Shown piece after piece: positions 9,200 to 24,100 of a DNA stretch of 64,000 nt (its first letter is position 1; every line of letters starts with the position of its first letter). The notes below the pieces were generated by a model. The model was given only the letters and a program-made list of their open reading frames with translations. It was not told the origin of the DNA and searched no databases. Origin of the DNA: Hydractinia symbiolongicarpus (Eukaryota; Cnidaria; Hydrozoa; Anthoathecata; Hydractiniidae); contig NC_079881.1 in assembly GCF_029227915.1 (NCBI RefSeq), forward strand, positions 11,321,501-11,385,500, in the 5' to 3' direction. The translations under genes and the position numbers were made by a program.

Positions 9200-12100
9200 A
9201 TGAGTTTTCTTGGTGGCGGTGGAAAAGCGAACTTTGATAGACTTCTAGGTATGTATTAAACATAGAATCTATTTATAATGATAATCAATCTCAGACCTAT
9301 CTGCACTGTTTTTCATGTTCCCAAGTTGTTTTGAAACAAGTACATTACCTTTTTTTAGTGTACAATGCATTGTCAGCTTTTTGTGTCCATATCATAATAC
9401 TCCATAATACTTCATAAATTATTTTAAAATAAGGTAGGTAGGCACAAATTGGAATAAGTTGCTTTAAAAGTGGTTGGATGTAGAGTTTGTAAAGGAAATT
9501 CTGTATAATAACATTTTGCATGTAATAAAAAAACGTTGGAATCTAAATCCAGCATATTCCATTAGATAAAATGATTGATATTATTACCAATGACATAGAA
9601 TCTAATTATATAGATGGTATTCCTAAGAAAGATTTGAAACATCTTCTTATTCTAGCAACTACTGAGTCTATTTTTGTCTTCAACGGCATATATTATAGGC
9701 AAATCGACGGTGTGGTCATGGGTTCTCCGTTAGGGCCTACACTGTCCAATATTTTTATGTGTTATTATGAAAACGTTTGGCTTAAAAATTGTCCGTCTGA
9801 ATTTAAGCCGATCTATGATAGGCGATATGTTAATGATATTTTTGTTTTATTTGAATCATGTGAGCATGTTCAAAAATGTTATGAATATATTAATTCTAGG
9901 CATTAGAATATTAAGTTCACGTTTAAGGAAGTATGTGATAAGGTTTTACCATTCTTGGACGTTTGCGTCATGCATTAAGGTGATTCTTTTGTCACCAACG
10001 TATATAGGAAACCAACAGTTAGTGGAGTATATACTAACTTTTCTAGTTTCATACTAATGGAACATAAACATGGCTTGATTTTTTCTTTACTTTATCGTTG
10101 TTACCATCTGTGTTCAGATCTTGATAAATTTCATGTAGAAGTATCTCAGTTGAAGACTATTCTTGGAAGGAATGGATACCCTTCAAAGTTTTTTGAATTC
10201 TGTCTCAGAATCTTCAAGAGCAGAAATTACGAACCGAAGGAACAAGTGTCCCTTGCTCCTAAGAAATAGTTAGTCCTTGTTTTACTTTTTTTAGGAAAGA
10301 TTTCCTTACAAATTAGAACACATTTGCACCATTTGTTTAAGCAGAAATTGGGACATTGTGATGTTAAACTTTTTTTTTTCCAAGAGATGGCTACGTAGCT
10401 GCTTTACGCTCTGGACTCGTTTACTGCTTTAGGGTGTAGTGGCTGCAACGCCACTTATAATGGCAAAACAAAACGCCATTTTAAAGTCTGTATGTCTGAG
10501 CATTTATGTATTTCTGCACTTACAGGTAAATGCCTTAAACTTGGTCCCCAGACCAGTGCCGCTCTCGAACATTTGATGTTTTATAATCACTCTCCAGGAT
10601 CGTTTCACAACTTCTAAGTACTTGCGAAAGAGCCTAATGATTTTAAGCTTACTCCATGGAGAGCTTATTAATTGTCACTGTGACTGTCCCATTTTAAATA
10701 ACACGATAAAATCTATGCCTTTAGAGTTATTATAATAGTTTTTTTTTGTTCTTATTATGTCCTATTATGTTTAGTATTTTATCTCTAATATGTAAAAAAA
10801 ATTAGAATTAGTGTCAACATGCCAACCTGGACGTTGGTAAAAGCTTGCTGAAAGATATATTTGGATATGTCGTAGATTTTGTTGTTCTTGTCTTTTTAAT
10901 ATCTAAAAAACTGCTTTACCAACTAAATCCAGCACTTAAAGAATTTTTAATTTTAAAGTTGTCAATTTCTATAAATAAAAATAATCCTGTTTTTAATAAA
11001 CAATATAACATAGGTATTTATTACTTTTAGAGTCAGCTACAAACCAGATTAACTTAGAACCAAATTGGGCAACAAATTTGGAAATTTGTGATTCAATCCG
11101 ACAAAATGATGTTACGTAAGATTTTAAAGAATTTAACATTGATCTTCAGTACATAAAATTTATTTTACTGTTTTTTGTTACATGGAAGGAAAATTAATAA
11201 TTTTTCTTGTAAACACTGACATAGAGTGGCTTAATGCAGATAAAAAACCCCGCTAAACATATTATTCTCCTAAGCGACTCCAACTTATTTAGTTGTTCTA
11301 CGGGCCCGACCGATCATAAATTTTGCGAAAATAAAAAAAAATATTGGTAAGGCCACTTGCAGTTTACCTTTGTTCATGGTAATTTGTTGCGATGAAATTA
11401 AATGCGTGATGCACTAATTGTTAATCACAAAAATGGTTACGTGGTTTTAGGGAAAACAAGACAGATTATTACATCCTCCATTGTTATGATTATTATATGT
11501 TTAAAACATAATTAAACACTAGCTAAAATGCAATACTACAGACTTTAGTGAGGATACGCTTGTCATCACACCCTCTGTTAAATAATTTTAATGTCGCAAA
11601 ATACTTTAAATATTGTCAACTTAACTATAGTCTGTAAAAAGAGATTGCGTAAAAAATATTAAAAGAACACTAACATTTTTTAACAAAATAACTTTTCTGT
11701 TTTTTGTTATTTTAATTGGGAAAAAATGACTTTCCAAACAGCCTAAGTATAACTTGCTGTATAAATTTTAGTGAGACAAATTATTATTATTTTTCTTTGC
11801 AACTAAAAAATATAACTGCATGCGTTATGAGAAAATACATAGAAAATATGCTTGTTGTAACACCCTCCTCCATTGTTATTTTTACTATATTACTTTTTGT
11901 TGCTGTTGTTCTGGCCAAACAAAAATGTCGAATAAAACACAAATGTCATGTAACGCATGTCAGTACTTTAAGCCATTTCCGGCCAATGGGTAGTCTAGTA
12001 AACTAAACTCATCATTTTCCCTTTTTTTTATAGAGAAGAGAAAAAAGAGAGTTTAGATTAACCTACCTTAACAGTTAACATTCAAACTGACTACTGATTT

Positions 12101-15100
12101 TGAAATCAAAAATATTAGGCACTTAAATTTCACACTATTGTTTTTGAATATTTGCATAATTATTTTAGAAGTCACTTTCAAACATGGTGGATTAAAAACA
12201 AACATTAATTAGCCTAAAGTAGCTAGCTAGCTAGCTAAGCTATATGTGATGCTCTCTAGGAAAATCGACCGTTTCTCTTTTCATATTAAAAATTACGCAT
12301 ATTTTTAAAAATACAGAATTCTATTGTTTTAAAAATACGAATTAAAAATAGAAGCGGTTGATTTTCCTAGAGAGCGTCACATATAACTGAGCCTTAAAAG
12401 ACCAAAAATTCTAGCTTTGGTCAAATAAAATTGTGAGAAATAGCTTAAACATTTAGAAAGAACAATGCAGTTACCGCATAATAAGTTTTAATAAATTTGA
12501 AGATTTAAAAATGTCCCACCAAACTCAAATTTATTGGAAAACATGAGTCAATACACATGCTGCTGCCAGCTCGATCCATTGCCATTTAAAACACCTTTTA
12601 ACCCATGACATTTAGATAGAACGTTGTTTACAGTTGCCTGGTTGTACTTTCTGAACAGGAAAAAATGGTATCTTATTCGTGTTAAGCATGGAAAAAGCAT
12701 CCACACCTCGAAATCTTGATAGATTATTTTCGCCCCCAGCACTCCCCTTCTGTTATAAAACATTTAAAATAGTATACAACTGTATACTGTAACATGGTTT
12801 TAAGCACCCTGAGTGAGTGGCCTAATGTCCTTAAAGTTCAAGCGCAAACTTTCAGGAAACACATGAAGCGCACATGTACACTCCAAACACACACTGGGTA
12901 GAAGTTGGTAGATTAAAATTTTACCATACAAATACACAAGGTATCAACTACATTTTAATTTTTTTAACTACAACTTTTAATTGTTTAGGTTTAATCGAAA
13001 AATAAAGTTGAACTACAATGTTCGAGATGACTTTCGAAATCGAAATAGTGAATGAAATAAATTAAATCCAAAATTTTAATCATCAGCCTTAAGGGTGTAG
13101 CTTTCTTTATTAGTTTAGTTGATACGGCCACGGATCAACAAAATTTTTGCGCAACTGCCCTGCAAAAATAAGGCCAATCAGAAGGTACCAGTTGCATTCC
13201 TACAGTAGGTTATTCCTGTCTCTCTTTTAAGTGATAGCGCGCTAAAAAAAGCAGGGTTAAAAAAGCAGGACAGACATCGAAGCGCGAGAGCAGAAAATAG
13301 AAACAGGTTTCCTGCCTAGCAAATGGGCTGTTTTCAGCTCAAGTTATGATGATGCACCATTATTTGTTATTGTGTCAACGAGTTGTTTGTTGGTTTTGAC
13401 TCGATGCATCTTTAGCACATTCTTGGTAGCAATCTTTTCCTTCGATACTCCAATATCTATCCTTAACCTCTTGTTGCTTACATACTTGGAAGACTTGAAA
13501 GCTTCAACCAGTGATATGTTGTCGTTATTGTTTCAATGAGTAATCTGTAAGCATTATGACCATAACATGACTATAAACAAACAATACCTTTGCCCATAGC
13601 CAATGTTTCAACAGCTTGTTTCTGTAGGTGAGTATTTATCATAGCACATCCGTATTTCATTCTCAACAGAGAATGTTTCACCCTGATCAAACCTCTGATC
13701 ATGACGATGATCATGATCATCAACATTTATCAGGGGTGAAACATTCTCTGTTAAGAATGAAATACGGATGTGCTATGATAAATACTCACCTATGTATACA
13801 CACCATCCGGATAAACTATCTGAGTTCATCACTAACATATTGCTGCACGTAGTGTAGTGGGTTCGCCTGCGGCTCCCAGTTATGGGGACCGCGGATCGAA
13901 TCCCACTCACTGCCAGGCAGTATGTTAGTGATGAACAAAGTAGTTTTCTTTCAGCTTGTTTCTGATTAAATCCTATTTATTTGTGATTTTTGTTTTTGCA
14001 GTATAAAGTATGCAGTAGCAGCAATGAGAAAGAAAATAAAGGATCCCAATCCTCATGTTTCTAAATTTTCTTTAATCGTAAGTAATCCAATTTCCATATT
14101 CTAATAAACATTTATTATACAGGTTACGGGGATTTAAGGCTGAAAACTGATACAAGTCCTCCGAGTAATTAATGCATAACTTATTAAAAGAGATTTTATT
14201 TTATAGGTTTTGGAAACCTGTGTAAAGAACTGTGGCCAATCTTTGCATGAAGAAATAGCTACACATGAATTCATGGAAGATATGAGAACTTTAGCTCAGG
14301 TTAGCTACTTACATTTTGTATTTTATATTACATTAGTGTATTAAATTGACTGTTCTTTTGATATACATTTTTTCTGTTGTATAGAAGTTATGGATCTAAA
14401 TAATTCTTACATTTTTTTGGCAATTCTACGCACAGGTTTGTCTACTTATGCATGGTTTTTGTGTTTTTATAGCATGATAAAAATCATTTTGTCATTTTTT
14501 AGACTGGGAGTGCACCTGTAAAAGAGCAAGTTCTTTCCATGTTGCAAGCATGGAATCATGCGTTTCGAAATAATACAAAATTCCAACCAATTCTTGCAAC
14601 ATACAACTTGATGAAAATGGAAGGTATGTGAGCGTTAAATTTATTCAATGCTGTGCACATTTCGGAAAATGTACAATTAAATACCCTGTACTTCAACATT
14701 TTGGCAAAAAATTTATGTTAATCAATTCATCTTTATAAAATCTATACATTGACAAAGTTTGAATGTTTTTTTCTTAACAGGTCTAAAATTACTGATGACA
14801 GAAAAAATGTCTAAATTTGCTATTACTTAAATATGACATAATTTATGTAGCATAATTAAATCTGAAATTCTTTTAATATGAAAATTATGAGAACAAAAAA
14901 AGCTTTTTGAAAATTTTAAAAAGACTTTTTTAACTTTTTAAGCTCTATAATATAAGTCCAACATCATTTTATACTTTGGGTTACCTTTAACAGGTGTGGT
15001 AGAAGATGAAAAAAAGATATCCATAGTAAATACTGTGGATATATTTGTTTTGACATCCAAGAAAACAAAATTTTTTGACAACTGATGTCATTTCGAGAAC

Positions 15101-18100
15101 ACTGAATCTGACTGCAACCATTTTAAAACACATAATTTGCACCTAAACCATTTTAAAAACTGTATAAATTTTGCCACAACTATTACAAAACCACAGGATT
15201 TTGACAAACCTTTTTTGACCAATTTTACCTGGTAAAAGCGTTTAGTTTTGCTTCAAAACTCTAATAACCAAAATTTATTGTCTTTCTTTCTCATTATTAT
15301 ACTTTGTTCTTAATCACATTGTGTAAGTGTATAATGATGAAACCCCATTCAATGACATATCAAAACCTTTAGTGAAATGACATATTAAAGGAAGTTGCTC
15401 GTTTAACTTGTGGTAATTAAAATAAATACTGCTGATTAGGAATGATTTTAATAAGACACGAAGTTTGTACTGTAAAGTCATGGAATAATATATTTTGGAG
15501 TTGTATTGGTGTAAATAATTTTTTCTGTATTTATGTTTATTGATAACAGTTTTCACTTTTTTTTTTTACCTGTGTGTTGTTATGAAAGTATAATGAAACA
15601 TACAGAATGTTTCCATGTAACTTCTTTAATAATTCATTTATTATTAATAAATTAGCATCTGCTGTTCCTTTTCTAGTTTAGTCAGATAGAATCCTTTTTT
15701 TATTTGTTTTTGTTTTTTTTTTGTTTTTATTTAACAAAAATTGTGGAAGAAATCCTATTTAACTATTAAGTGTAAATATGCGAAGGATCTTAATAGAAAG
15801 TTCATATACCTTTTTCAATATTTATCAGTTGATCAACTTTTCTGGGCTTTTAACCACTTGAAATTAGTTTTCAATTCTCAACATTTTTTATTTACTTAAA
15901 TTTGCAAACACTTATCTGAAAAAAGAAAGAGTGCAGATATTATAAAATTGTTTGACATTTCAACTAAATAAGATGGTTTGTTCATTTTTTATAGAAAACT
16001 TTCAATTATATATATGTATATGATGTATATGTACATGTTTCACGAAAACAGAAGAAACACATGTACCTTTTTAGATTAACTCTTAAATTAACTCAGCATT
16101 CACTGTGTACTAGCTATAACAGTTTATATCTGCATTTCTCAGCAAACTACCTTTCTTTGATTAATCTAAGCATTCTCTGTGTTCTAGCTATAACATTCTA
16201 TATCTGTATTTCTCAGCATACTACCTTAATTCACTTTTAATTTTAATGTGCCTTAATTTTCATACCATAAAAATAAAAAAAGCATTGACACATATATGAC
16301 AAAGTGTGTGAAAAATTTATTATTAGTTAGAGTTGCAGAGCATGTTTATCTTGTTAATTCTATGCTGCTTTTATTTATCAAAAATACAAGCAGCAGAGAA
16401 GGTAAAAATTGCTCAAAGTATTGAATGCAGGTGATACACAGAAAATCAAGAACGTAGAAATAAAAAGATTCTAAAAATTAAGGCAATAAGGTATCTCAAA
16501 CCCTGTCCTGGTATCTGAAGTGATTATTTCCCCTCAATCGAGAATTTAATTTTGTTGTTTTTATTTCATAGGTTATCATTTCCCCCCTCTTAGTGAGAGT
16601 GATGCAATGTTTTCTGCAGATGTGGTGAGAATCATGAATAATATTTATTTTTATTAATTCAACATGAATAGAAAACATAAAAAAAGTAAAAAAATATGTG
16701 GGACCTTGAGGAATGTATTAACGAGTTGCATGCTTCCAACCCTTTGGTGAGTTTGTCATTTGTCTCTTTGTTTTTTACCAATAGTTTCCTTCATTCGAAT
16801 ATTGTAAAAAAAGTCTATGCAATACTTGGCTAATAACTGTGGAACACATGATTCCCAACGTTGACCATTTAAGATTTTTTTCGGTTGATGCATAAACAGT
16901 TGATTGGGTTTAAAGATAAGGCACCATATGTGATGTTATCTAGGAAAATCGACCGCTTCTATTTTTAATTTGTATTTTTAAAACAGTAGAATTCCGTATT
17001 TTGTATTTTTACAAATACACATATTTTTTTTGAAAACGGTACGGAATTCGTGTTTAAAAATACGCGTATTTTTTAATACGAATTTCGTATTTTTGAAAAT
17101 ACGAAATTCGTATTTAATGATACGCGTATTTTTAAATATGCAATTCAAATTAAGAAATACGTATTTCTAAAAAATACTCTGTAGATTTAAAAATGGAGCA
17201 ATTGTTCTATTCAGTTTTTCAACCACTTATTTGATACACGTAACATATTTAAAAATACAAAATTCTATTTTTAAAAATAGAATTTCGTATTTTCTATTTT
17301 TAAAAAATACGAAAATTGGTATTTCATATTTTAAAAAATACGCGTATTTTAAAATACGAAATCCATATTTTTTAATACGAAAAGAGAAGTAGTCGATTTT
17401 TCTAGAGAGTATCACGTATGTTCAAAGATGAAATCAATGGCTGTATGATATTTCTTAACCAGCACACTAAAGTAAGCTGGCTGACGTTTTCTTGTCATTT
17501 TTTTGTATATCAATCTCGACTTCCATATGTCTTTTAAAGGCTATGAAAAGTTTCGAAACAATGTAGCATAGTGTTCTCTTACATAGTCAAGATATAGAAT
17601 GAAAGTAATGAAAGTTGGAGAACAAAATCAACTACAGCACTGAACATAATATTTGTTGTTGTTTTTGTTATTCCTTGAAATTCCTTGTCCAAACTTAACC
17701 ATCACTCTGCAGTGCCTTAAGTTAAGTAAAAAAAGTCAAATATGCACTGCCTGCAAATTTTGAGAATATAGGCCAAATGTCAGGAAAATGTGATCTTTTC
17801 ATGAAATGTCAGCAAAATAGCAAGATTTTTAAACCTTTAACTAAGTCCATGTAATGCATATGCTTTTCAATAAAAAATGTCAAGAAAAGGTTAGGAATGT
17901 CAGAAAAATCAAGGTCAACTTTTGAGTGGACACCCTGAATCTGCTTGCTATCCCAAAATGTTCAGAAAAATGTGTGACCTAGGACATTCGACATCAGCGA
18001 AAAATTAGTATTGTTTAAGATTTTAGTAAGTAAGTAAGGGGAGGTTTTAACATCCTTTGGGATTTGATCCTAACGGTTGGCTCTTCCTCCCCTCCGAGTG

Positions 18101-21100
18101 TAACTTTGTTACATTACCGGCAGATATATGCATAGCATTGCTTTAAGTTGCTTGCCTGCCACAGAAGCCAGTTAGCAGTCAGTAGATGGCACCAAATGGA
18201 CTGACAACACTGCATTTAAAGTGCACCTGAGTTGGGACTCAAACCCGAAACCTTATGGTTACAAGTCGAATGCACTACCACCACACCATCTCCGCTATAC
18301 TATATATTTTATCTATAACCAAATAAGCTAAGGTCAACTAGTCAATGTTCACTGTAAACATTGGCTAGTTAAGTGTGTATGGGCATGTTACTCAAATAGA
18401 AATGTTCTTCTATTTTGCCTGTTGTTACAATCTTTGAAATTCCAACCATACTTTCCACTAAGGGTTGTAGGTCAAATTCATTGTTAATCACCGAAATTGT
18501 TACAAAATATTATTTTGATTAATTGATATTAAGGCAATATCAATATTGCAAAAGAGAATTTTGACAATCGTAAGTAAGAAAAAAAAGAACACTTTATTGT
18601 TGTTGTGCACATAATATTTGCACGATATATTTTTAGGCACCCACTTGGAAAGATGGTGATGTATGCCACATGTGTCGAGTAAAGTTTGGAACCTTCACCA
18701 GACAGGTACTCTTTGCATTGCTGTTTCTGCGAGTTGTTGTTGATATGATAATTTAAAATTTAGATTCCATAATTGTCTTTATAGAAGTTGTACTCAAACC
18801 ACCTGTGTATGGCAGACACCTCTTCAAAGTAGACCATGTTTGCCACTTTTACCTTCTCCCCTTTTGACTGGATTTGGAAGCTTTGATTGTGCTCATAAAA
18901 TTTTACGTAAATAGCTATAAAAAGATAATAGATAATTTTTTTATTAACGTGTACATAATATGTCTGTATAACCATACCATAAAACTATATATGTCTGTAT
19001 GACTCAGTATATCACTTTGTAATTTGCTAACACAACTTTTAGATAAATAGGTTTTTGACAAAATTCTTTGCATCATGAAGACAAGTTAAAGTTACAAACA
19101 CGTTAGCCAAGATACAGAGTTTTTAGGACCATTTTTTTTTAGAACGATTTTTTTAGCCACCACACAATTGACATTAATAAGTTCTTTGTTTTTCCTTTTT
19201 TTCAGTTCGAATGACAATATTGTTAATTGCAAAGATTGCAATCGCTTTTAGTTTTCCTTGTTTTCAAATTTTCAAGATCATCTTCATTTTGCTGTCTAAT
19301 TCCTTTACTCTTTTCCGAAGTTGGGAAACAGTGGAATATTTAAAATGCTGACTTCATGTATGTTTAGCATCATTGTCGAGCATGTGGGGAAGTGTTTTGC
19401 TCCAAATGCTCTTCAAAACAGTCGATCATTCCTAAAATTGGTATTGAGCGTGAAGTGCGTGTTTGTGACCCATGTTATGATGAAATCAATCCAAAGTAAG
19501 TGTGACTGTTGTGGTAAACCATATTATATTATATACGACTACTAGTACATAATAAGTATAAGATTATTTGGGTTCATTACTTTGATGTTGCATTACTATA
19601 CTCAACTGTGTTGACAAAGTTGTAATTGTAAGACTATGTGTATCCTTACATTGTATTATCTTGAGTCAAATTGAGATAACTAATGCAATCGCCTGTTTCA
19701 AACATTTCATGCAAAATTTAACTCGTTTTTTTTAATTTCGTAACTATTTGCCAGGACTGGATCCAAAAGCAAGACATTTATCTGGGGTTTTTTATTTAAA
19801 ACAAAATATAGCTATAACCAAATTATATTACTAAGCTAAATCAGTTCTCTACACCTCTTTACTAAACATCGTTAACCTCAATTGCCACTGGGCATATAAC
19901 TTTACTTAATTTTGCTGAATGTGATTTTTAAGCACCTCAGCACCTAGTGTAAATGTAAAATCTAGCTGTCATTCTGCATGATTTCTTCATACTTCTGCAT
20001 GTTTTCTTCATGCTTCTGCATTATATTCAGCACTGTCTGATTAAGGCGTTTAACATACTAATGTGATTAAAACCAGTTAGAGGCCTAGTAGGAATCGACC
20101 TTTTGAAAGTATAATGCTCAGAATTTTAAGTTAAATTGTTGTCAATTTCAGCTATTGTTTTTAGCGGAGGAAATCTGGAAGCTGATGGCGCAAGACCAAG
20201 AAGTGACTCCTCTGAATTACCGGCTGAATATCTTAGTTCTGATTTAGCAAAAGAAGCACAGGTAAATAATTGCTGAAATTATAACATCATCGGGCAAAGT
20301 TGATATGCTTATTTTTCTTTCATGTAGCCGAAAAAGTTATGTCTTAAATGTTAAATTTTCTGAGGTTACGACGCAAAGTCAATAACACTACGTAATGTCA
20401 ATATCCCATATTAAAATTAATGAAGCCAATACAGTGAACCTAAAACTTTCAGACCAAATAACTTGGAAACGAGGTGGTGACATCAATGATTTTTCACCGT
20501 GTGGGTAACTAGGGACCACCTACGACTAATTTGGGTAATTTTTCAAAACCTGTGTTCCCAACTCTGTTTCAAAATGGATGGGTTAATGACGTCATCAAAA
20601 AACCTTCAAACCCTAATATCTCTGCAACCATTAGTCATAAGTACTATATATTTTCTTGATCTACGTTTTAAGACCTATACGATAAAGGCAACAGGTATAC
20701 AAATTTCTAAAAAGAAATTTGGGAGTTTTGACGGGCCATTGCTGACAATATTTATACCCTTATATTTCATTAAAATACATTTTCTTGATGATCATTTCAA
20801 GATATATTTTGTTTTTTTGGGGGGAGGGAAGGGGGCATTTGCTGACGTCAGCAAATTTTGAAGCCCTTATATCTCCTCAGGCGTTCGACGAAAGCATGTG
20901 ATCCTTTACATTATTTGGACCAGCGTTTCAACCTCTACACATTATAGAACAAATAAACTTAATTTCGCCAATCTTTTTTTTGAATCTACAATGCTGACGT
21001 CAGCAAAACGTATAAAACAACCTATTTTTCTGCCTGAGTGGATTTTTCTACAGGCCTTATTTACTAGTGTATTAATATTTGTAATATTTGTTTGTATTTG

Positions 21101-24100
21101 TTTTCATGTCTTGCGTGGTTGTTAATGTCTCTAATACATTGTACTCTTCATTACCAAAATATATATTGAAGTAAACCAAACCTATGGTGCTGTTTTATGT
21201 CTTAAAAAACACATATTGCTAACAGCATTTTGATAGGTTTAACAAGTTTTTATTACGACTAATGACCTTAGGACAAGGTTATGAAATAAATATTTGAGAT
21301 TGTGTTACTTTGTTGAATGATGATTATTGAACATGCCTCTCTGCATATATTTGCTTTGATTTTATGCCATTGCAACAACAAAAACATGATTATTGCCATT
21401 GCATGAAAATGTTTGTGTCCCTGTTATATTAATTGCTTTATTTTGCATTTTTTCCTAGAACTTTTTGTTGCTGAAGCAAAAAAAAAATGTGTAAATTGAT
21501 TTGGATTTTGTTTTGTTTCAGCAACAAAATTTTCACGTTGCAAATGATAATCATCAAAAAACCCTCATGTACACGCACCTCATCGCATTTTTGCAACATT
21601 TTTTATCTTGAACCAATCAAATTCGTTTATACAATTCAAAATAAACCAAAACATTCATAACATAAACACAAGAAATCAACATGGCGGAACGTCAACATCT
21701 GAAGAAAGAAGACCAATACTTATCAATTTTTACAAAAACAACAAAATGCTTCATTGGTTTGTCTGCGTAGTAACTATGGCCTTGTCCAAATATAACATGT
21801 TGATCCTATAGATAGATAGCAATAAGTAAAAAGTGCTATTCTCACGTTTTTACTTACTGCTATCTTCCAATACTGTCTCGCATGCATTTACATATTTTGG
21901 TTTTATGAACTTTGTTTCATGTGCTGGAACCCATAAAAGTAACAATTTAGATATGTGTGACTCTGCTTTGATGAACAATTTGTTGTACAGATTTTGTACA
22001 ATACATTTTCCTGTTCTTATTACTCTTGTTTTTGTATGTGTTATTGTTGTTTGTTGTTGTTTAGTTAGTAGTAATAGTTTGTTGTTGCTGTTGTTGTTGT
22101 TGTTTTTTTGTTGTTTTTTTTTATCAGTCGTAGCAATTTACCTGAGAGTAATATTTACTTAGACGAAACCAAAGTTAAGCGAGACAGAAGTGAAAGCTCA
22201 AGAAGAAGAGGAGATGCAACTTGCACTGGCACTCTCCCTGAGCGAAGAAGAATCAAACAAGGTATGTGCAACCATGCAAAAAATATAAGTATTTCATGCC
22301 ATCTATAGTTAAATTTGTTCGTCATCAAGTGTTATGTTTAGTATTTCACGAGTGATATCATTGCTGTGTTTTTTTTGGATAAAAAATGTTGTACAAAGGT
22401 GAATTTGATCATTAAAAAGTTCAGTAATTAAGTCAAAAACGACTTATTAAGACCTATACAACTTCCTCAAACGGTAAGACAAGAGAAAAATAATAATAAT
22501 AATTATCCACTGTATCCCACATTTCTGTTTGAAGCTATAAAAATTACGAGAAAGTTTTAAATAAAGATGGCTTTAAGTGCACACAGATTTTATTTAAGAA
22601 TGTCTTTAAATGCTAACTTATGTCATAAAACCCTAACCTTTGGCAAAACAATTCATGTGATTAAGGGCAAAAACAATTCCCTTTTAAGACTATTGTTTAT
22701 TGATAAGCAAGATTAAATTAGGCATTACTTGTTTTGTATTGTTATTAAATTTGTTAGCATGTCCCTCCTTGTCCTGGAAATGTATGGTATTAATGCTATT
22801 ACCATCCAAGCTGTACAGCCGTAATAATTACCAAAGCTGTAAAAACAAATTGTTTAGAACTATTGTAGTGAATTCTCTGTATAGTAAATACACTTTGATT
22901 AGGCGTTGGGTAGTGGCAGTTGTAGCATATGTTTTTTGTTTTAGAACGCTTCTAAAAATTGGTCTGCAAGAACAAATCTTTATGAAATGCCAAAAAGTGA
23001 ACCTGTTGTTGAAACTAGGAAAGCTGAACCACGGAACACACTTTTTTCCAATGCGGTAAAACTTTTTTGACATGTAATGCTACTTCATATTATAGTTTAT
23101 TATACTTAGTTATCTTAGAAAAACAGCAGTTTTGCTACCACAAAATGTTTGCTTGTAGTTGAGTTTTTTGTTTTGTTCTGTCCGTAACAGACCTGAGCAA
23201 TGTGTAATTGTCCTTTTTAACACTTAAAATAAAATTTTGCAAGAGAAAAGGAATTTTATTTTAGTAGTTTAAGTCATTATTTTTCCTTACTAATGTATCA
23301 GCATTAAAATCCCACTGAATGTGTCACAAAGTACAGTCTATATCTCCTTTAATATTATTCTGTCCTTGTTTTCTTAAGAACAAAAATTATCAAGCCTTGT
23401 AGAAGTTGCTTTAGTATAATGGCAGTTTTTATTTCAAGTGTGGATACTTTGTGGTCATCAATTATATCTATAATTAGGGTTTATGAAAAATATAATAATT
23501 TATCGTTTATTGCTCCTATGATACACTCACCTGTGCTTATTGTGCATAAGATACTGTATTTTAAATGCCCCTGTTTCTGCTTTCGTTTTCTCGTTTTTTT
23601 TATTTTTTTACAATTTTTTTAGGCTCAGAGTTTACAATCAATGAATGAAAGTGAAAATTCAGAGGTTTGTTAATATAGTTATTTAATCAAAACTATGTGC
23701 TACCAAAGTATCAATCTCTTTTTTAAACATTTTAGCTGTCAAAATACTTGGATCGTTCGTATTGGGAAAGGAAAAGTGCTGAAAACAACAACACAAGACA
23801 GCCATCTGCTCCTGTTGTGCAAGAAAACTCAGTTGATGTAGCTGTAAATAACTATGCTACTGAATCTGACGTAAGTTATGAAGTTATGAAGCTTGTAACT
23901 GCTTACTTATTGTTTGCACAATCTAATTATTCAAACTTTGAGCGAATTGCATTGAATCTAGTTAAGGCTACTTTTCTTTCTTTAAATTTTTAGACGATAC
24001 ACTGTTACAATTTTTTTACGGATGATTTAAACCATGTAACAATAATAAATAGATCTGAAAATCTTTTATGCCTTTTTGTGTCATTTAAACACTATGCTCT

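Noticed and set aside
13848-13912. Functional tRNA gene
   Set aside because: No acceptor stem pairs around it; the flanks are inverted repeats of a mobile element.
22700-23059. 119-codon + strand frame around HGS exon 11
   Set aside because: Only 22945-23055 is coding, in a different frame that joins exons 10 and 12 in phase.
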